The position numbers and the translations under genes are program-made. The notes below the pieces were generated by a model, which was given only the letters and a program-made list of their open reading frames with translations, was not told the DNA's origin and searched no databases. A stretch of 64,000 nt of DNA from Cloeon dipterum (lineage: Eukaryota > Arthropoda > Insecta > Ephemeroptera > Baetidae): positions 39,887,681-39,951,680 of the forward strand of contig NC_088786.1 of assembly GCF_949628265.1 (NCBI RefSeq), written 5' to 3'. This document shows, in pieces, positions 32,888-44,981 of this stretch (position 1 is the first letter of the stretch; each line of letters opens with the position of its first letter).

Positions 32888-33896
32888 CACTCTGCTACCG
32901 TGTTCTAGGACATCTTCCATACCGTTTCTGCTCATACATTGAAGCAATAAGACTCATTTCACTGCCACATTTGGGACATTTTTCCATTTTGTGATACGTC
33001 TTGACATATGCTGTTTCATATCTGTCTCACATCTTGCCACACTTCTGCTGTCAACATTTGATTTACTTTTCCGAATGCTTATGTCGAACATGAGATTCCA
33101 AGTAATCCTTCCTCCCTGCCGAGTAATGGCAAAATTTGCACTGGAATTCCTTTCGTTCCTGATGCTCCTGTTGCTCGTGCTCGATTCTCCTTTGAACTGA
33201 TGCAAAATATTCCTTGCAACCAGATGCGGTACACTTTTCCAACTTTCCATTGTGCTTTTTCTTGGAGTGATTGAAAATATTCGGATACACCTCGTTGCAT
33301 TCGCAGCATTTGCCTCTTTTGTCTTGTTTTCTTATGTCATTTGATCCAGTTTTAGAACGAGCAGAAGATTTTCTCTTTAATTCCTCCTTTCCACGATCGT
33401 CGTTTCCCATCAAATCCAAGTCTTTGTTGTCACCTGAAGAAGGTCCTGGAGTGGGATCTTGCTGATTGTTCTTTGTTTCAGCACATTGAGTTTGGAGTTC
33501 ATGCTCGAATTCCAAGAATTGGTTGATTTCCAGAAAAAGAACATTTTGATCAAGCAGCTCACCTTGCATGAGAAAACCATCACCGATTTCTGCCTCAGTG
33601 CTGACATCAAAATAGAAAATAAGAAATACTTTTCACTAAAAATATATCACCTCTCTTTTTCTGGTGGAACAGGAGGAGCAAACTCACGGCTTGTTATATC
33701 AATTTCCACCCATGGAATTTCGGTTCCTTGCAGAAATTCCTTTAATTCCGGCAAGAGATCATCATTTTGATCAACCCCTTCTTGTCTAAATCCTTCCGTT
33801 CGTGGCTCAGGGCTAAAATCAAATAGAAAATCAACCAAATTTCAATTATTTTCATAAATTTTGTACCTGTTTACTTCCATTGGAACGGGAAAAAAC
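32888..33896 (-). pseudogene. ZF7: decayed type B zinc-finger pseudogene
   Basis: Exon 1 is a remnant (33867-33896) whose first half with the ATG is deleted. Exon 2 (33651-33812) and the start of exon 3 (from 33600) still read through fingers 1-3 (finger 3 contacts RDYS). After HSEK, TAA and TGA codons interrupt finger 4, and ~8 bases of its FASEA segment are missing. A TA is inserted at about 33007 and 2 nt near 32897. Several independent lesions make this a true pseudogene. Confidence 0.88.
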
Positions 33897-34480
33897 TAAC
33901 TCACACTCAAACAATAAAAAGACGAGAGAAATCGACGTCCTATTAAAGAAGAGCAATGTGAAATATTCACGATATTTTCATTTCATTTTGTAGAGAAATC
34001 TTTTAAAAAATAAATAAACACTCACTTTCCTCAAGAAAAAATTGCCTAGGATTATTTCAAAATAGAAACATTCGCTCATGCGGGGACATAGAAGAAATAT
34101 CAGAACTTACCGAAAATTGATTTATTAAAGATAATTTTGAATTTAAATATTTGCTTGGATTAAAATTCAACAAGGAATTATTTGAAATTGATGATCAACT
34201 CTAATAATAAATGATGAAAGATTAATAAGCATTGGAAAAGTCTTAAAATTTGAAAAAAGATATGTTCCTAGAAAATATAAATGAACTCACTGTAAAAAAA
34301 TTGCTAACACAATGGATTCACCGCAGTAAACGAGAAACAAAGGAATTGAAATTGGGGAAAGACACATAGAAAATTTGAATACTCGTCGCTCTATGAGATT
34401 TTTCTGCCTCTCCAACGATCGCGAAACCACCTGATCCTATTTCTTCAACGAAAATGAGCAGCATATTCAAGACAGTTGAA
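33897..34480. other. Spacer upstream of ZF7, cut by the inversion breakpoint
   Basis: Normal order up to the recurrent block (34378-34475), after which homology to other spacers stops abruptly at the foldback element. Confidence 0.6.
33959..33980 (-). promoter_or_regulatory. Relic of the conserved upstream motif at ZF7
   Basis: Minus-strand TGAAAATATCGTGAATATTT persists although the coding start is gone. Confidence 0.4.
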
Positions 34481-34900
34481 CAGTTGCATAAACCCTTAGT
34501 GTTCGAAGCCGCAAAGAGATGGCGCAACCACAGACCTTCTTAAAAATTTTTTGTTTTAATCGGTTTTAAGGCATTTCCGCTGCGATTTCAGACTCAATCT
34601 AGCTGTTTTGCTTTTTTTAATTAATTTGCTTTTTTTGACGTGCTGAAAACCAAAATCGGTTCAGCCATTCGCCGTAGAAACGTTGGAAAATATTTTTTAT
34701 TTCAAAAAATAGTTTTTCACGGTTCTACGGCGATTGGCTGAACCGATTTTGGTTTTCAGCACGTCAAAAATTAGCAAATGAATTGAAGAATGCACAGTAG
34801 CTAGATTGAGTCTGAAATCGTAGCGGAAGTGCCTTAACATCAAAAGTCTTCGGTGGCGCCATCTGTTGACGGCTTCGAACACTTAGGGTTTATGCAACTG
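34481..34900. repeat. 420-bp foldback palindrome at an inversion breakpoint
   Basis: Two arms of ~205 bp form an imperfect inverted repeat centred near 34697. The outer ends are CAGTTGCATAAACCCTTAGT at 34481 and its inverse ending at 34900. Inside, TTTTGACGTGCTGAAAACC and its inverse and CGCCGTAGAA and its inverse mirror each other. No ORF and no clear target-site duplication. It resembles a foldback/MITE element. Confidence 0.85.
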
Positions 34901-34977
34901 GTGAATTGGACGATTTCTCCCCCGTCTTGATTGTTCGAGTTTTGTGTTAGTTTAGGGATAGAACTCTATCTGCTGAC

Positions 34978-36049
34978 ATGTCTCTCAACGAAGATGCGGC
35001 CGGCGAAGCCTTTTATCCAGTTCCACAAGAAGAAAACAGGTAAAAATTTGCCAATTGAAAATTTAAATTTGGTATATTTTCTATTTGATTGCAGCCATGA
35101 AGACAGAACAGTAGGATTTTGGCAAGAAGCAGGGAGTGATCAAAATAATGAACTTCTCTGGCACGACATTATTGAAATTCTGGAGCGCGAGCAAGGAATC
35201 AAAATTCCAAGCGCGCCGGAAATTGATATAACATGCAATGAGCTTGATCAAATTCCACTAGAAAAAACGAGGTAATTAATTTAATTTGATTTCATTTTGG
35301 AAAGTATTGCTAATTTTCTAATTGGAATCAGCTCTGAAGCCAAAATCGATGACGGTTTACTGTTTCTAAAAGAGATTGAACAAAAGGAAATTAACCAATT
35401 CCAGGATATCGAGGAAGCATTCCAAATTCAGTGCGCTAAAACAATGAACAATGAACAAGATCCCATTCTGGAACCTTCATCAGGAGAAAACAAAGACTTG
35501 AATCTGAAGGAAAACAATGGGCGTGGAAAGGACGAAATCCAAGAAGTGGAATTACAGACAAAATCTTCTACTCCTTTTAGAACTGGATCAAACGGCAGTG
35601 TAAAACAAAACAAAAGAGGCAAATGCTGCGAATGCAACAAGATGTATCTCGAAGTTTTCAAACACTCCAGTTACACGCACAATGGAGAGTTAAAAAAGTG
35701 CACCGCCTCACTTGATTGCAAGAAATATTTCGCCTCAGTTCAAAAGAGAATCGAGCACGAGCAAAAGGAGCATCAGGAACGAAAGCAATTCCAATGCCAA
35801 TTTTGCCATTACTCGACAGGGTGGAAGACAGACTTGAATAGACATGTTCTTACTATGCATTCGGAGAAGAAAATCAGATGTGGACAGCAGAAGTGTGGCA
35901 AGATGTTTGCTTCAGAAAGAGATTTGAAGAAGCATATCAGGAAGTATCACAAAATGGTAAAATGTCCCACGTGTGGCAGGGAAATGAGCTATCATGGTTT
36001 GTATGATCACAATCGGTATGGAAGATGTCCTGGAACTGTAGCAAAGTGA
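34978..36049 (+). CDS. ZF8: cluster zinc-finger protein, type B, inverted, intact
   Basis: Exon 1 34978-35039 (MSLNEDAAGEAFYPVPQEEN), exon 2 35095-35271, exon 3 35332-36049; 318 aa, all GT/AG sites present. It is the only plus-strand paralog. Finger 1 is CCECNKMYLEVFKHSSYTH. Contact residues are WTDR in finger 3 and SRDK in finger 4. Only ~77 nt of the usual 5' flank remain before the foldback, so the shared upstream motif is missing and expression may have changed or been lost. The reading frame remains intact despite this. Two AATAAA-bearing 3' elements follow; one is at 36320-36325. Confidence 0.85.
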
Positions 36050-37687
36050 TAGATTTACTTGAGGAAACATTTTCTTAGTTTTAAGAATTCATAGATTTTA
36101 TTTCATATCTCGAAACATACATATAAATTCTCCATACTTCTGACCAGCGTAACGACATGCTGATGTAATAATTCGCAAACAATGGTCAAAAAAGACGTTA
36201 ATGAAAATCAATACCCGCAATAAGAGTTTCTTCGTATAGAAATTTAATTGAATTCAATTTAAAGTTTAACGACGGTTGTTGGCCTGTAAAACAAATAAAC
36301 TAATCAAATATAATCCCGTAATAAAGCCAATAACTTGAACCAAAATTCTTTTTATTTTATTCACACCGTTAAAACATGAGAAATGAAACCATTTCTATCT
36401 GTGATCTGATCATGTGATCACATGATCGCTGCCGCTTGCAATTTATTCTCATTCATTTGGAAAAAGGAAAAATATATGTCAATTAATTTGACTAGGAAAA
36501 AATCTGATTAATTTAAATTATAAAGCACTATAAATAAAAAAATTATTTTTGTACTGAATTCTTTCATTTTAAATTATTTTTCTGTATTGTATTTTTGAGA
36601 TTTTTGGAAAATGTAACTAACTCAATATACATAGGATGACTGCATAATTTCAACGATATGAAACCTACTTTCTGGAAAGTTCTTATCAACGAATATGATG
36701 TGTATCATATTTATAGTTTTTGAAAAATTGGTTGCATATATAATTTACTATTTTTCTAAGAGACATACATTTTATGTAATCGCACACTCTCTTATTTTGA
36801 TTGCAACCGAACAGACGACGATTTGAGATTAGATATCGTGGAAAGTTAAATAGAAAATTTGATTACTCGTCGCTTTATGGGTAGGTTTTTCTTCCCCTTC
36901 AACGATCGTAAAATGCGCACGTCAACCTGATGATGCTCTTTCTTTGACGACAATGAGCAGCATTCGAGATGGCAAACGATATTTTTATTTTGTTTCTTGT
37001 CTGGAATTGTTTGGTAATGTTAAAAGATTTATGTTTAACTCTTTGAAAATACCTTAATAATATGAAAAGCGGATGGAATTTATGTTATGGCCTGGGGGGA
37101 ATTTTGTGATAAGGAACTTCTCATGAAGTGAAAGGATTTCCGTTGTTATATAAGTTATAATTTTTTCGAAGGGGGAAGAAAGGGGTGGATGGTGGAAAGA
37201 TTTTTTTACGAGCAGTTGTAAGCTGCAGAGGTGCGATTAATCAAACAAAAGCTTCCATTTGCGACTTTGAAATTTCCGAAATTTCATAGCGGGAGCGAAG
37301 ACTTGTACGAACCGTTTGGATGAAAGAAAATGAACGAAACGTATGCGGCCGCGATCAGATGATCAGAACGAAAATTTGAAAGCTTTTATTCTCATATTTA
37401 ACTTAAAATTTATATTAAATAAAACAATTTGGGTTCAAGTTATTGGCTCCTTTTATACGAGGCTTATTTTATTTGTTTTACAGGCCAACAACCGTCGTCA
37501 AACTTTACATTTATTTTCTTGTTGGTATTGACTGTCACAAACATATCTTATTTGAGAATGGTTTGCGAATATTACAAGCATTTGTTACGCTGCATGGTCA
37601 GAAGCAAGGATAGTATATTTGTATGTTCCGAGGAATGAACTAAAATCTATAAATCTTAAACACTAAGAAAATTTGTCTTCAAGTCAA
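36050..37687. other. 3' flank of ZF8, second inversion breakpoint, and 3' flank of ZF9
   Basis: 36050-36830 is the usual ZF 3' UTR and spacer in inverted orientation (AATAAA at 36320-36325; TGATCA cluster at 36403-36428). Homology flips to the normal orientation at about 36830. The recurrent ~110-bp block lies at 36860-36985, and the ZF9 3' block with minus-strand AATAAA at about 37430-37510. Confidence 0.65.
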
Positions 37688-38759
37688 TCACTTTGCTGCC
37701 GCTCCAGGACATCTTCCATACAAGTTGTGTAAATTCATTGCATTCCGGCTCATTTTTCTATCACAAGTCGGGCATTTTTCCATTTTGTGAATCATCTTGA
37801 CATGAGTTTTCAAATTTGCCTCTGAAGCAAACATCTTGCCACACTTCCGCTGTCCACATCTGACTTTCTTCTCCGAATGCTTCAGAAGAACATGAGATTT
37901 CAAGTTACCCTTCTGCACTGCCGAGTAATGGCAAAATTGGCACTGGAATTTCTTTCGTTCCTGATGTTCCTGTTGCTCGTGCTCGATTCTCTTTTGAACT
38001 GAGGCGAAATATTCCTTGCAACCTAATGCGGTACACTTTTCCAACTTTCCATTGTGCTTCCTCTGGTTGTGATCGAACATATAGAGATACACTTTGTTGC
38101 ATTCCCAGCATTTGCCACTACGGTCTGGTTTTTTTAAGTCATTTGATCCAGTTTTGGAAGGAGTAGAAGATTTGCTCTCTTCTTCCATCTCTTGGATATC
38201 CTTCTTTCCACGATCAATGTTTTCCTTCATATTCAGGTCTTTGTTTTCTCCTGACGGTTGTCTTGAAGTGGAATCTTGCTCATTGTTCAGTATTTCCGCG
38301 CTATGAACTTGGAATACTTCCTCGAGATTCAGGAATTGATTATTCTCCTGGAAGAGATCTTTTTGTTCAACCATATCTCCCAGCATCAGCAATCCATCAT
38401 TTTCGGCCTCATGACTGTTTTCCAATTACAAAATTAGAAATTCTTTTATAAATCGAAAAAAAAATTAAAATTGGCACCTTTCTTTTTCTTGTGGAATTTG
38501 AACGAGTTCACTGCTTTTCATATCAGCAGTTTCCGCGCATGGAAGGTCGAGAACTTGCTCAGATTCCAGGAATTGCATCAACACCTGCAAGAGATCTTCA
38601 TTTTGATCTCCCTCTTCTTGCCGAAATTCACCTCTTCCGGCATGACGGCTACAATAAAAAATATTAACTTACATAATTTTATAAAGTAATTTTGTACCTG
38701 TTTTCTTCTAGAGGAACTGGAAAGAAGGCTTTGTCTGACGTTTCTTTTTCGTGAGACAT
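37688..38759 (-). CDS. ZF9: cluster zinc-finger protein, type A, intact
   Basis: Exon 1 38698-38759, exon 2 38478-38648, exon 3 37688-38414; 319 aa. Finger 1 has WECN in place of the usual CECN (KCWECNKVYLYMFDHN), leaving the C-x2-C pair intact. Contact residues are QGNS in finger 3 and SANT in finger 4; finger 4 matches type B ZF14. The terminal finger is CPTCDRKMSRNAMNLHNLYG, with H and C ligands retained. Confidence 0.85.
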
Positions 38760-39944
38760 TTGGAGCAGAAAGGATTCTTACTCCAAAGCGAACACAAACT
38801 CGCACAATCAAGAGGGAAGAAATCGTCCAATTGAAGAAAAGGAATGCGAGAGATTCACGATATTTTCTTTTCTGTACGTAGAAAACCTGGTCTTAAAAAT
38901 AAATGAAAATTAATTATTTTTCAAAGGAAATATTTTCGAGAGATATTTAAAAAATTCATTCCAGGGGATTTAGATAAAATAATTTATCTTACTTAAAATG
39001 GATTCATTATAAATATAAATTTTGAAATTTAACACTTTCCGTGGTTTGGAAAAGCAGGTAAAAACGATATTTGGCTTGTATGCATGAAAATTACTTGCGT
39101 TTATTTAAGAAAATTATGAATTCGAATATTTAATTGGCATGATAAAACCACAACGAGGAATAATCAAAATTTGTGATCAACAACCGCTAATAAAAAAATC
39201 ATGTATTCTATAATATTATTCGAATTTGACAAAAATCGATAAGTAATCAGAGAATGAAGAATTATAATAAGAGCAAGTAACAGCAGTATTTTATAGCTTG
39301 ACTGTATTCAATAATTCGTCCTTAATTAATTCGCATGAAAGATAATAAAAAATTCCTTAAATTTTCCAGCGAATAACAGCTGATTTAAAAGTACGCTTGG
39401 ATACAATTGGCTAAAGCAGAGTATACATTAATTTTTAATTATCTAGAATGTGACCATTGAAATTTGATAGCACAAAGGCTACGAGAAACAAAGGATTGGA
39501 AATTGGAGAAATTATCGAAAAATTGAATACTTGTCGCTCTATGAGGTTTTCCCTCACCTTCAGCGATCGTGATGAGCGTCCACCTGAACCTATTTCTTCG
39601 ACGACAATGAGCAACATTCGAGATGGTAAAAACAAATTTTTCACTCTTTGAGAATACCGGATGGAATTTTTGTTATGGCCTGGGGAGAATTTTGTGATTT
39701 GGAAGTCTTCATGCAGCGAAGGTTTAATTTTGTTATACACAAATTTTTTTCTATATTCGTTTGTACTAAAATTCAGATAGCTTCAATACCTTTGATATGA
39801 TATAATACAATATAGGGAAAAATTTAAATGTAAAAATGAAGCACAAAAATATACTTATTTAAAATATAGATCGCCTGCTTTTATCTTAAAATAGTCAAGA
39901 TAATATTTGTATTATTTAATCGTAATTTTTTACAAATGTGATAT
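38760..39944. other. Spacer between ZF9 and satellite array 6
   Basis: Type A spacer, parallel to 9061-10360; recurrent block at 39530-39625. No gene is seen. Confidence 0.65.
38846..38868 (-). promoter_or_regulatory. Conserved upstream motif of ZF9
   Basis: Minus-strand GAAAATATCGTGAATCTCTC, 87 nt 5' of the start codon. Confidence 0.45.
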
Positions 39945-41490
39945 TTTTTGAGGTTGCTCCAACTCATTTTGTGTTTTTACAACTATTGCCAACTCCAGAT
40001 CACGGCATCTAACCACCAGAATTGCAAAAATTAACAACCGTTCGACTCGTCTCGACCTTCCGCCGTGACCAGGTAGAGGGTTTAAAAGGGAGCTTTTACC
40101 CTCTTACTAATTGTTAAAATAATTTAAAACCACGCGGAATATGCCCAGAGTACATTTTTTCCGAGATTCATTGCGATAGGGTTTTAAAAGGGTGCGGAGA
40201 TATTGCAGTTATTGCACCCCTTAAACCTTTCAGCTTTACAATGTAGGTTAAGATGTGTTTGACGGTGGGTAAATTTTGCAATTCTGAAAATTGGAACCCG
40301 AGAATCGGAGTTTGTAAATTACGAAAATGTCGAAAATTTCGTGTTTTTGCAACTATTGCCAACTCCAAATCTCGGCATCTAACCACCAGAATAGCAAAAA
40401 TTAACCACCGTTCGACTTGTCTCAACCTCCGCTAGCAAACTAAATTGTCTAGGCACTTCCTACCCCCACCCATTAATTGTTAAAATATTTTAAAACACTC
40501 GGAAAAATGCTCCTGGGTACATTTTTTTGCGAGAAATTTTGCCTAGGGGTTGAAAGGGGTGGAGAGTTAGAACCCCGTAAACTGTTCAGTTCTTCAGAGT
40601 AGGTTGAGATGTGTCTAACGGTGGGTAGTTTTTGCAATTCAGATAATTAAAACTCGAGATTTTGAGTTTGCAAAGTACGAAAAAAATCGAAAAATTCGAG
40701 ATTTTCGTGTTTTTCTAATTATTGCCTACAACAAATCTCGGGTTCTAACCACCAGAATTGCAAAAATTAACCCCCATTCGTCTCATCCCAACCTCCATCA
40801 ACCAGCTAAAGGGTTAAAGGGGTGCTTACCCCTGCGTACTAATTGTTAAAATATTTTGAAACCCACTAAAAAATGCTAAAAACTACATTTTTTCTAATTT
40901 GCGAGTGGGTTGAATAGGGTGGAAAGTAAGCACCCCTGTAACCCTTAAGCTTTTCAGGGTAGATTGAGATGTTTCTAAAAGTGTGTAATTTTTAGAACTC
41001 GAGATTTTGAGTTTGCAAAATACGCAAAAAGCCGAAAAATTCGTGATTTTAACGTTTTTGCAACTATTGCCAACTCCCAATCTTGAGTTCTTACCCTCAG
41101 AATTGCATAAATACCCACCATTTGACTCGTCTTAACCTCCCCTAGCAAGCTGAAGGGTTTAGGGGGAGCCTACCCCCACCCACTATTTGCTAAAATATTT
41201 TAAAACCCATGGAAAAATGCTTCCGAGTACATTATGCTGCAATATATTTTGCAAAATACGAAAAAGCCGGAAAATTCGTGATTTTTGCGTTTTTTGCAAT
41301 TATTGCAAACTCCAAATCTCGGGTTCTAACCATCAGAATTGCAACAAATACCTACCGTTTGACTCGTCTCAACTTCCTCTGATCATTCAAAGGCATTAAG
41401 GGATGATTACCCCTACCCCTTTCCAAACCTTGTTGAATATTGATGGGTAAAAAATGTTCTGGAGGCTCAATTTTTTAATATTTTTTTCAG
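39945..41490. repeat. Satellite array 6, longest in the window, leading into GAS2 copy 3
   Basis: Landmarks at about 40011, 40381, 40747, 41091 and 41328 give periods of 370, 366, 344 and a shortened last unit of ~237 bp. It ends ~100 bp before the GAS2 acceptor. Confidence 0.82.
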
Positions 41491-41586
41491 CGTTTTAAGT
41501 TCAGTTCTATCAAAAAGTTCTCTTGTTCAAAGCAATTTATTCAAAAAATAAAAAATCTGATTTTAACCCCAAAAACATCTTTCCAG

Positions 41587-42752
41587 TTCGTCGTCTGTGA
41601 TGTCTTTGGGGTCTCCGAACAGCAGCGGGCGCTGGTCTCGTCCCGGCAGCGGCGGCGAAGAAGACGACGAACCGGACGCGTGGCGGGCGACGCTGCCGGT
41701 GCTGGAGGACAGCGCCGAGCCGGACGTGTCGGCGTCGACGTCGGCGTCGGCGGTCAGGGCCACCAGCCGCACGCGCATTCCAAGCCTGCGCAAGCCGCGC
41801 AGCCGCACGCCCAGCGAGGACCGCACGCCCACCTCCTCCAAGGGCATCACCGAGCTGGACCGCAAGGTCGAGCAGGCCGCCAGGGAGGCCCGCAGGCAGT
41901 GCCGATGCGAGGACGAGGCCGGTGCAGCACCGGACGCCGACGGCAAAAACCCCAAATGCGCCGACAAGCTCAAGGTCAGACGCCTGGGCGGAGGAAAGTA
42001 CAACATTGCTGGACGCAACGTCTACGTCAGAGTGAGTTTCAGGGTTTTTTTCTGTTTTAAAAATTCCTCAGGGTCGAAATTAATTTTTCAGCTCGAAAAA
42101 CGGTTTTCGGTGCGCAAAACATTTGAATATTTTGGTTGGTAGTGCGCATGCATCATCCCTCTGACGTCACAGCAATGCTTCTTGGCAGCTGGGACAGCTG
42201 TGACGTCAGAGGGGAACGCATGCGCAGTAGCGATTTTAAGATTCAAACGTTTTGCGCGCCAAAGCAACGTGCGTTTTGCTTTGCGCTGCTTCTCGCACGT
42301 CAAAAAACATTTTTAAAACGAAAAAATAGTTTCAACCCCCTTTTTCAACCCCCAGGAATCGATTGAAACGTACAAAAATGTTAAAATTATTTTTAAAATT
42401 ATAAAAAACCACATTTTTAGCAAAAATATTAAGTTTAACGATCAAATTGACTGTTTTTAATAATTAAACCACCCGTAAATTGCAGCTGCTGAAGGGGAGG
42501 CACATGATGGTGCGCGTGGGCGGCGGGTGGGACACGCTGGAGCATTTCCTGGAGCGGCACGACCCGTGCCAGGTGCGCGTGCTGGGCCGCGGCGACTCGT
42601 CGGCGGGCAACTCGCGCACCAACAGCCGCTCGAGCGGCATCAACCGGCTCGGCCTGTCCAACAGCAGCAGACACTCGACGCCCGCCTCGCCCAGCGAAGG
42701 CTTCCTGCACATCCGGGCCAAGTACCGCAGCCCTCCGCCGGCCAGAAGTTGA
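41587..42752 (+). CDS. GAS2-like terminal exons, copy 3 (GAR domain)
   Basis: Exons 41587-42031 and 42486-42752. Copies 3 and 4 share ATSRTRIPS where copies 1 and 2 have AGSRTRIPS, so there are two sublineages. The Ala/Ser/Thr codon run reads [12 protein letters not shown] here. The second exon is identical to the other copies. Start codon and CH domain are absent. Confidence 0.8.
42112..42257. repeat. Palindromic element in the GAS2 intron, copy 3
   Basis: Same inverted repeat as copy 1 with both TGACGTCA sites intact and a single change in the left GCATGC arm (GCATGCATC). Confidence 0.78.
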
Positions 42753-43640
42753 ACTACGCAATGGCTCCAGCTTTTTGCCACGATTTGATGCGATTTCTTC
42801 TCGTTAATCAGTGCTCGGCACTTATTTTTGGTGATTTTAAGGGCTAAATTCGCTCTGAATTTCATTTTTAAATTGTTTTCGAGTAAAGAAAGCAGCAGAA
42901 ATTCAGAAATTTCTTTAAATTTCAAAGGAAGAAACTCTTGGATATTTTTATTCAGGTAATTTTTTGTCATTCTGAATTAAATCCCCAGCACTGATTTATT
43001 TAGGAGAAAATTCGCATCACATCCGCTTTTGTTTTTGTTTAACTCAATCTGTAACATTCCGAAGGCTCTCTGTTCGTTGAAACTGACACATAATTTTTAT
43101 TTTTTTCCCTCTCTCTCGTCGCTTGGAATGATAACGAACGCGAGCTCTGTATTTGCCATTAATTTAAACACAACACTCACCTGTTTGATAAAAGCTAAGC
43201 GTAATTTTAGTTCCTCTCTGATCGCAGATTTCTTTCCATTCCTGTTACGAGACTAACTCTCGAGCGAGTTAATTGTATTTTGAAAAGATTGCGTTAATAT
43301 TTCGAGAGAATATTAAATAATCAAATTGCAATGTTAATTAGGAGATACGCGAGTTTATGGAAATCGTATTTTACCAAGCAGTTCACTCAAAGTGGCATCG
43401 CAGATAAAGATAATTATGTTTTTGCATGTTGTTGAAAATGCTATTTTGAGCTGAAAAGTGTATTCCGACAGGATCATTTACCAACCTGTAAATACCAATA
43501 AAAATAATTTAAAAACAAACTAAATCAAAAAAGTTATTATTATTCACACAAATGAAAAATTCTATGCATCGAAGCGATTCATATCAATTTTAGAATTTAC
43601 TTAACTGCTTCTCTGCATTGGTACCAGTCTAGTTGCGGAG
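42753..43640 (+). other. 3' UTR and flank of GAS2 copy 3
   Basis: Conserved 3' block at 43038-43635 with both stem-loops and the terminal GGATAAAATAAA. Confidence 0.6.
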
Positions 43641-43926
43641 TGGATAAAATAAAATAAATTTTGTTCGTGTTATTGGGCTTCTTTACGGGGCCGTTTATTT
43701 TATTACTTTATTTGTTTTACAGCGCTCAACAACCGTCGTCAATTTCAAAATTCATTTTCTACGTATGAATTCTTTTGGGTATTAATTGTCCTTAATTATA
43801 GCATCTTATTTGAGAATTGTTTGCGAAATATTACATCAGCATGTCTCGTTACGCCGAAATAGAAGATTTATCAATTTGTGTCGAGGTACGAACTAAAATC
43901 TTTAACAGTTTCTAACACTACGAATG
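43641..43926 (-). other. 3' UTR region of ZF10
   Basis: Shared ZF 3' block at about 43700-43745 with minus-strand AATAAA; converges with the GAS2 copy 3 flank. Confidence 0.5.
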
Positions 43927-44981
43927 TTAATATGTTACAACTTTTCCACGACATCTTCCATACCGTTTGTGCTCATACATTGCAGCAAGACTGTTTTCTT
44001 TACCACAAGTGGGACATTTTTCCAGTTTGTGACACATCTTGATATGCCTTTTCAAATCTGCCTCCGAAGCAAACATGTTGCCACACTTCTGCTGTCCACA
44101 TTTGATTTTCTTCTTCGAATGCTTCACTCGAACATGTCTTTTCAAGTCACTCTTCTGCTCTGCCGAGTAATGGCAAAATTGGCACTGGAATTCCTTTCGT
44201 TCCTGATGCTCCTGTTGCTCGTGCTCGATTCTCTTTTGAACTGAGGCGAAATATTTCCTGCAACCAGAAGTGGTGCACTTTTTCAACTTTCCATTGTGCT
44301 TCTTCTGGTTGTGTTGCAACAAACGGATATACACCTTGTTGCATTCGCAGCATTTGCCACTGTGGTCTTGTTTTCTTATGTCATTTGATCCAGTTTTAGA
44401 GGGAGCAGAAGATTTCCGTTTTAATTCCATTTTTTGAAATTCCTCCTTTCCACGACCATTGTTTTCCTTCAAATTCGAGTCTTGGTTTTCTCCTGATGAC
44501 GGTTCCGGAGTCGGATCTTGCTCACTGTTCGTTGTTTCAGCGAATTGATTTTGGAGTTCCTCCTCGAATCCCAGGAATTGGTTGATTTCAGGAAAAAGTT
44601 CATTTCGATCCAGCTCTTCTAGCATTAGCAAACCATCATCGATTTTGGCCTCAGTGCTGACATCAAAATAGAAAATAAGAAATTCTTTTCACAATAAAAA
44701 TAAATATATCACCTCTCATTTTCTGGTGGAATAGCAGCAAACTCAATGCTTGTAACATCAATTTCCACCCATGGAATTTCGGTTTCTAGCAGAAATTCCA
44801 TTAATTCTGGCAAGAGATCTCCATTTTGATCCACTCCTTCTTGCCTAAATCCCTCTGTTCTGGCCTCAGGGCTACAATCAAATTGAAAATCAACCAAATT
44901 TCAAACATAAATTTTCTACCTGTTTACTTCCATTGAAACGGGGGAAAAAGCTTCGCTGGACGATTCTTCGTTGAGAGACAT
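43927..44981 (-). CDS. ZF10: cluster zinc-finger protein, type B, intact
   Basis: Exon 1 44920-44981, exon 2 44713-44871, exon 3 43927-44656; 316 aa. Finger 1 helix RLLQHNQKKH. Contacts QSDR in finger 3 and SADR in finger 4. The C-terminus ends RGKVVTY, a read-through past the usual VAE/VAK stop. It is the intact sister of the frameshifted ZF5. Its finger 3-4 DNA is nearly identical to that of the neighbouring type A gene ZF11. Confidence 0.85.
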
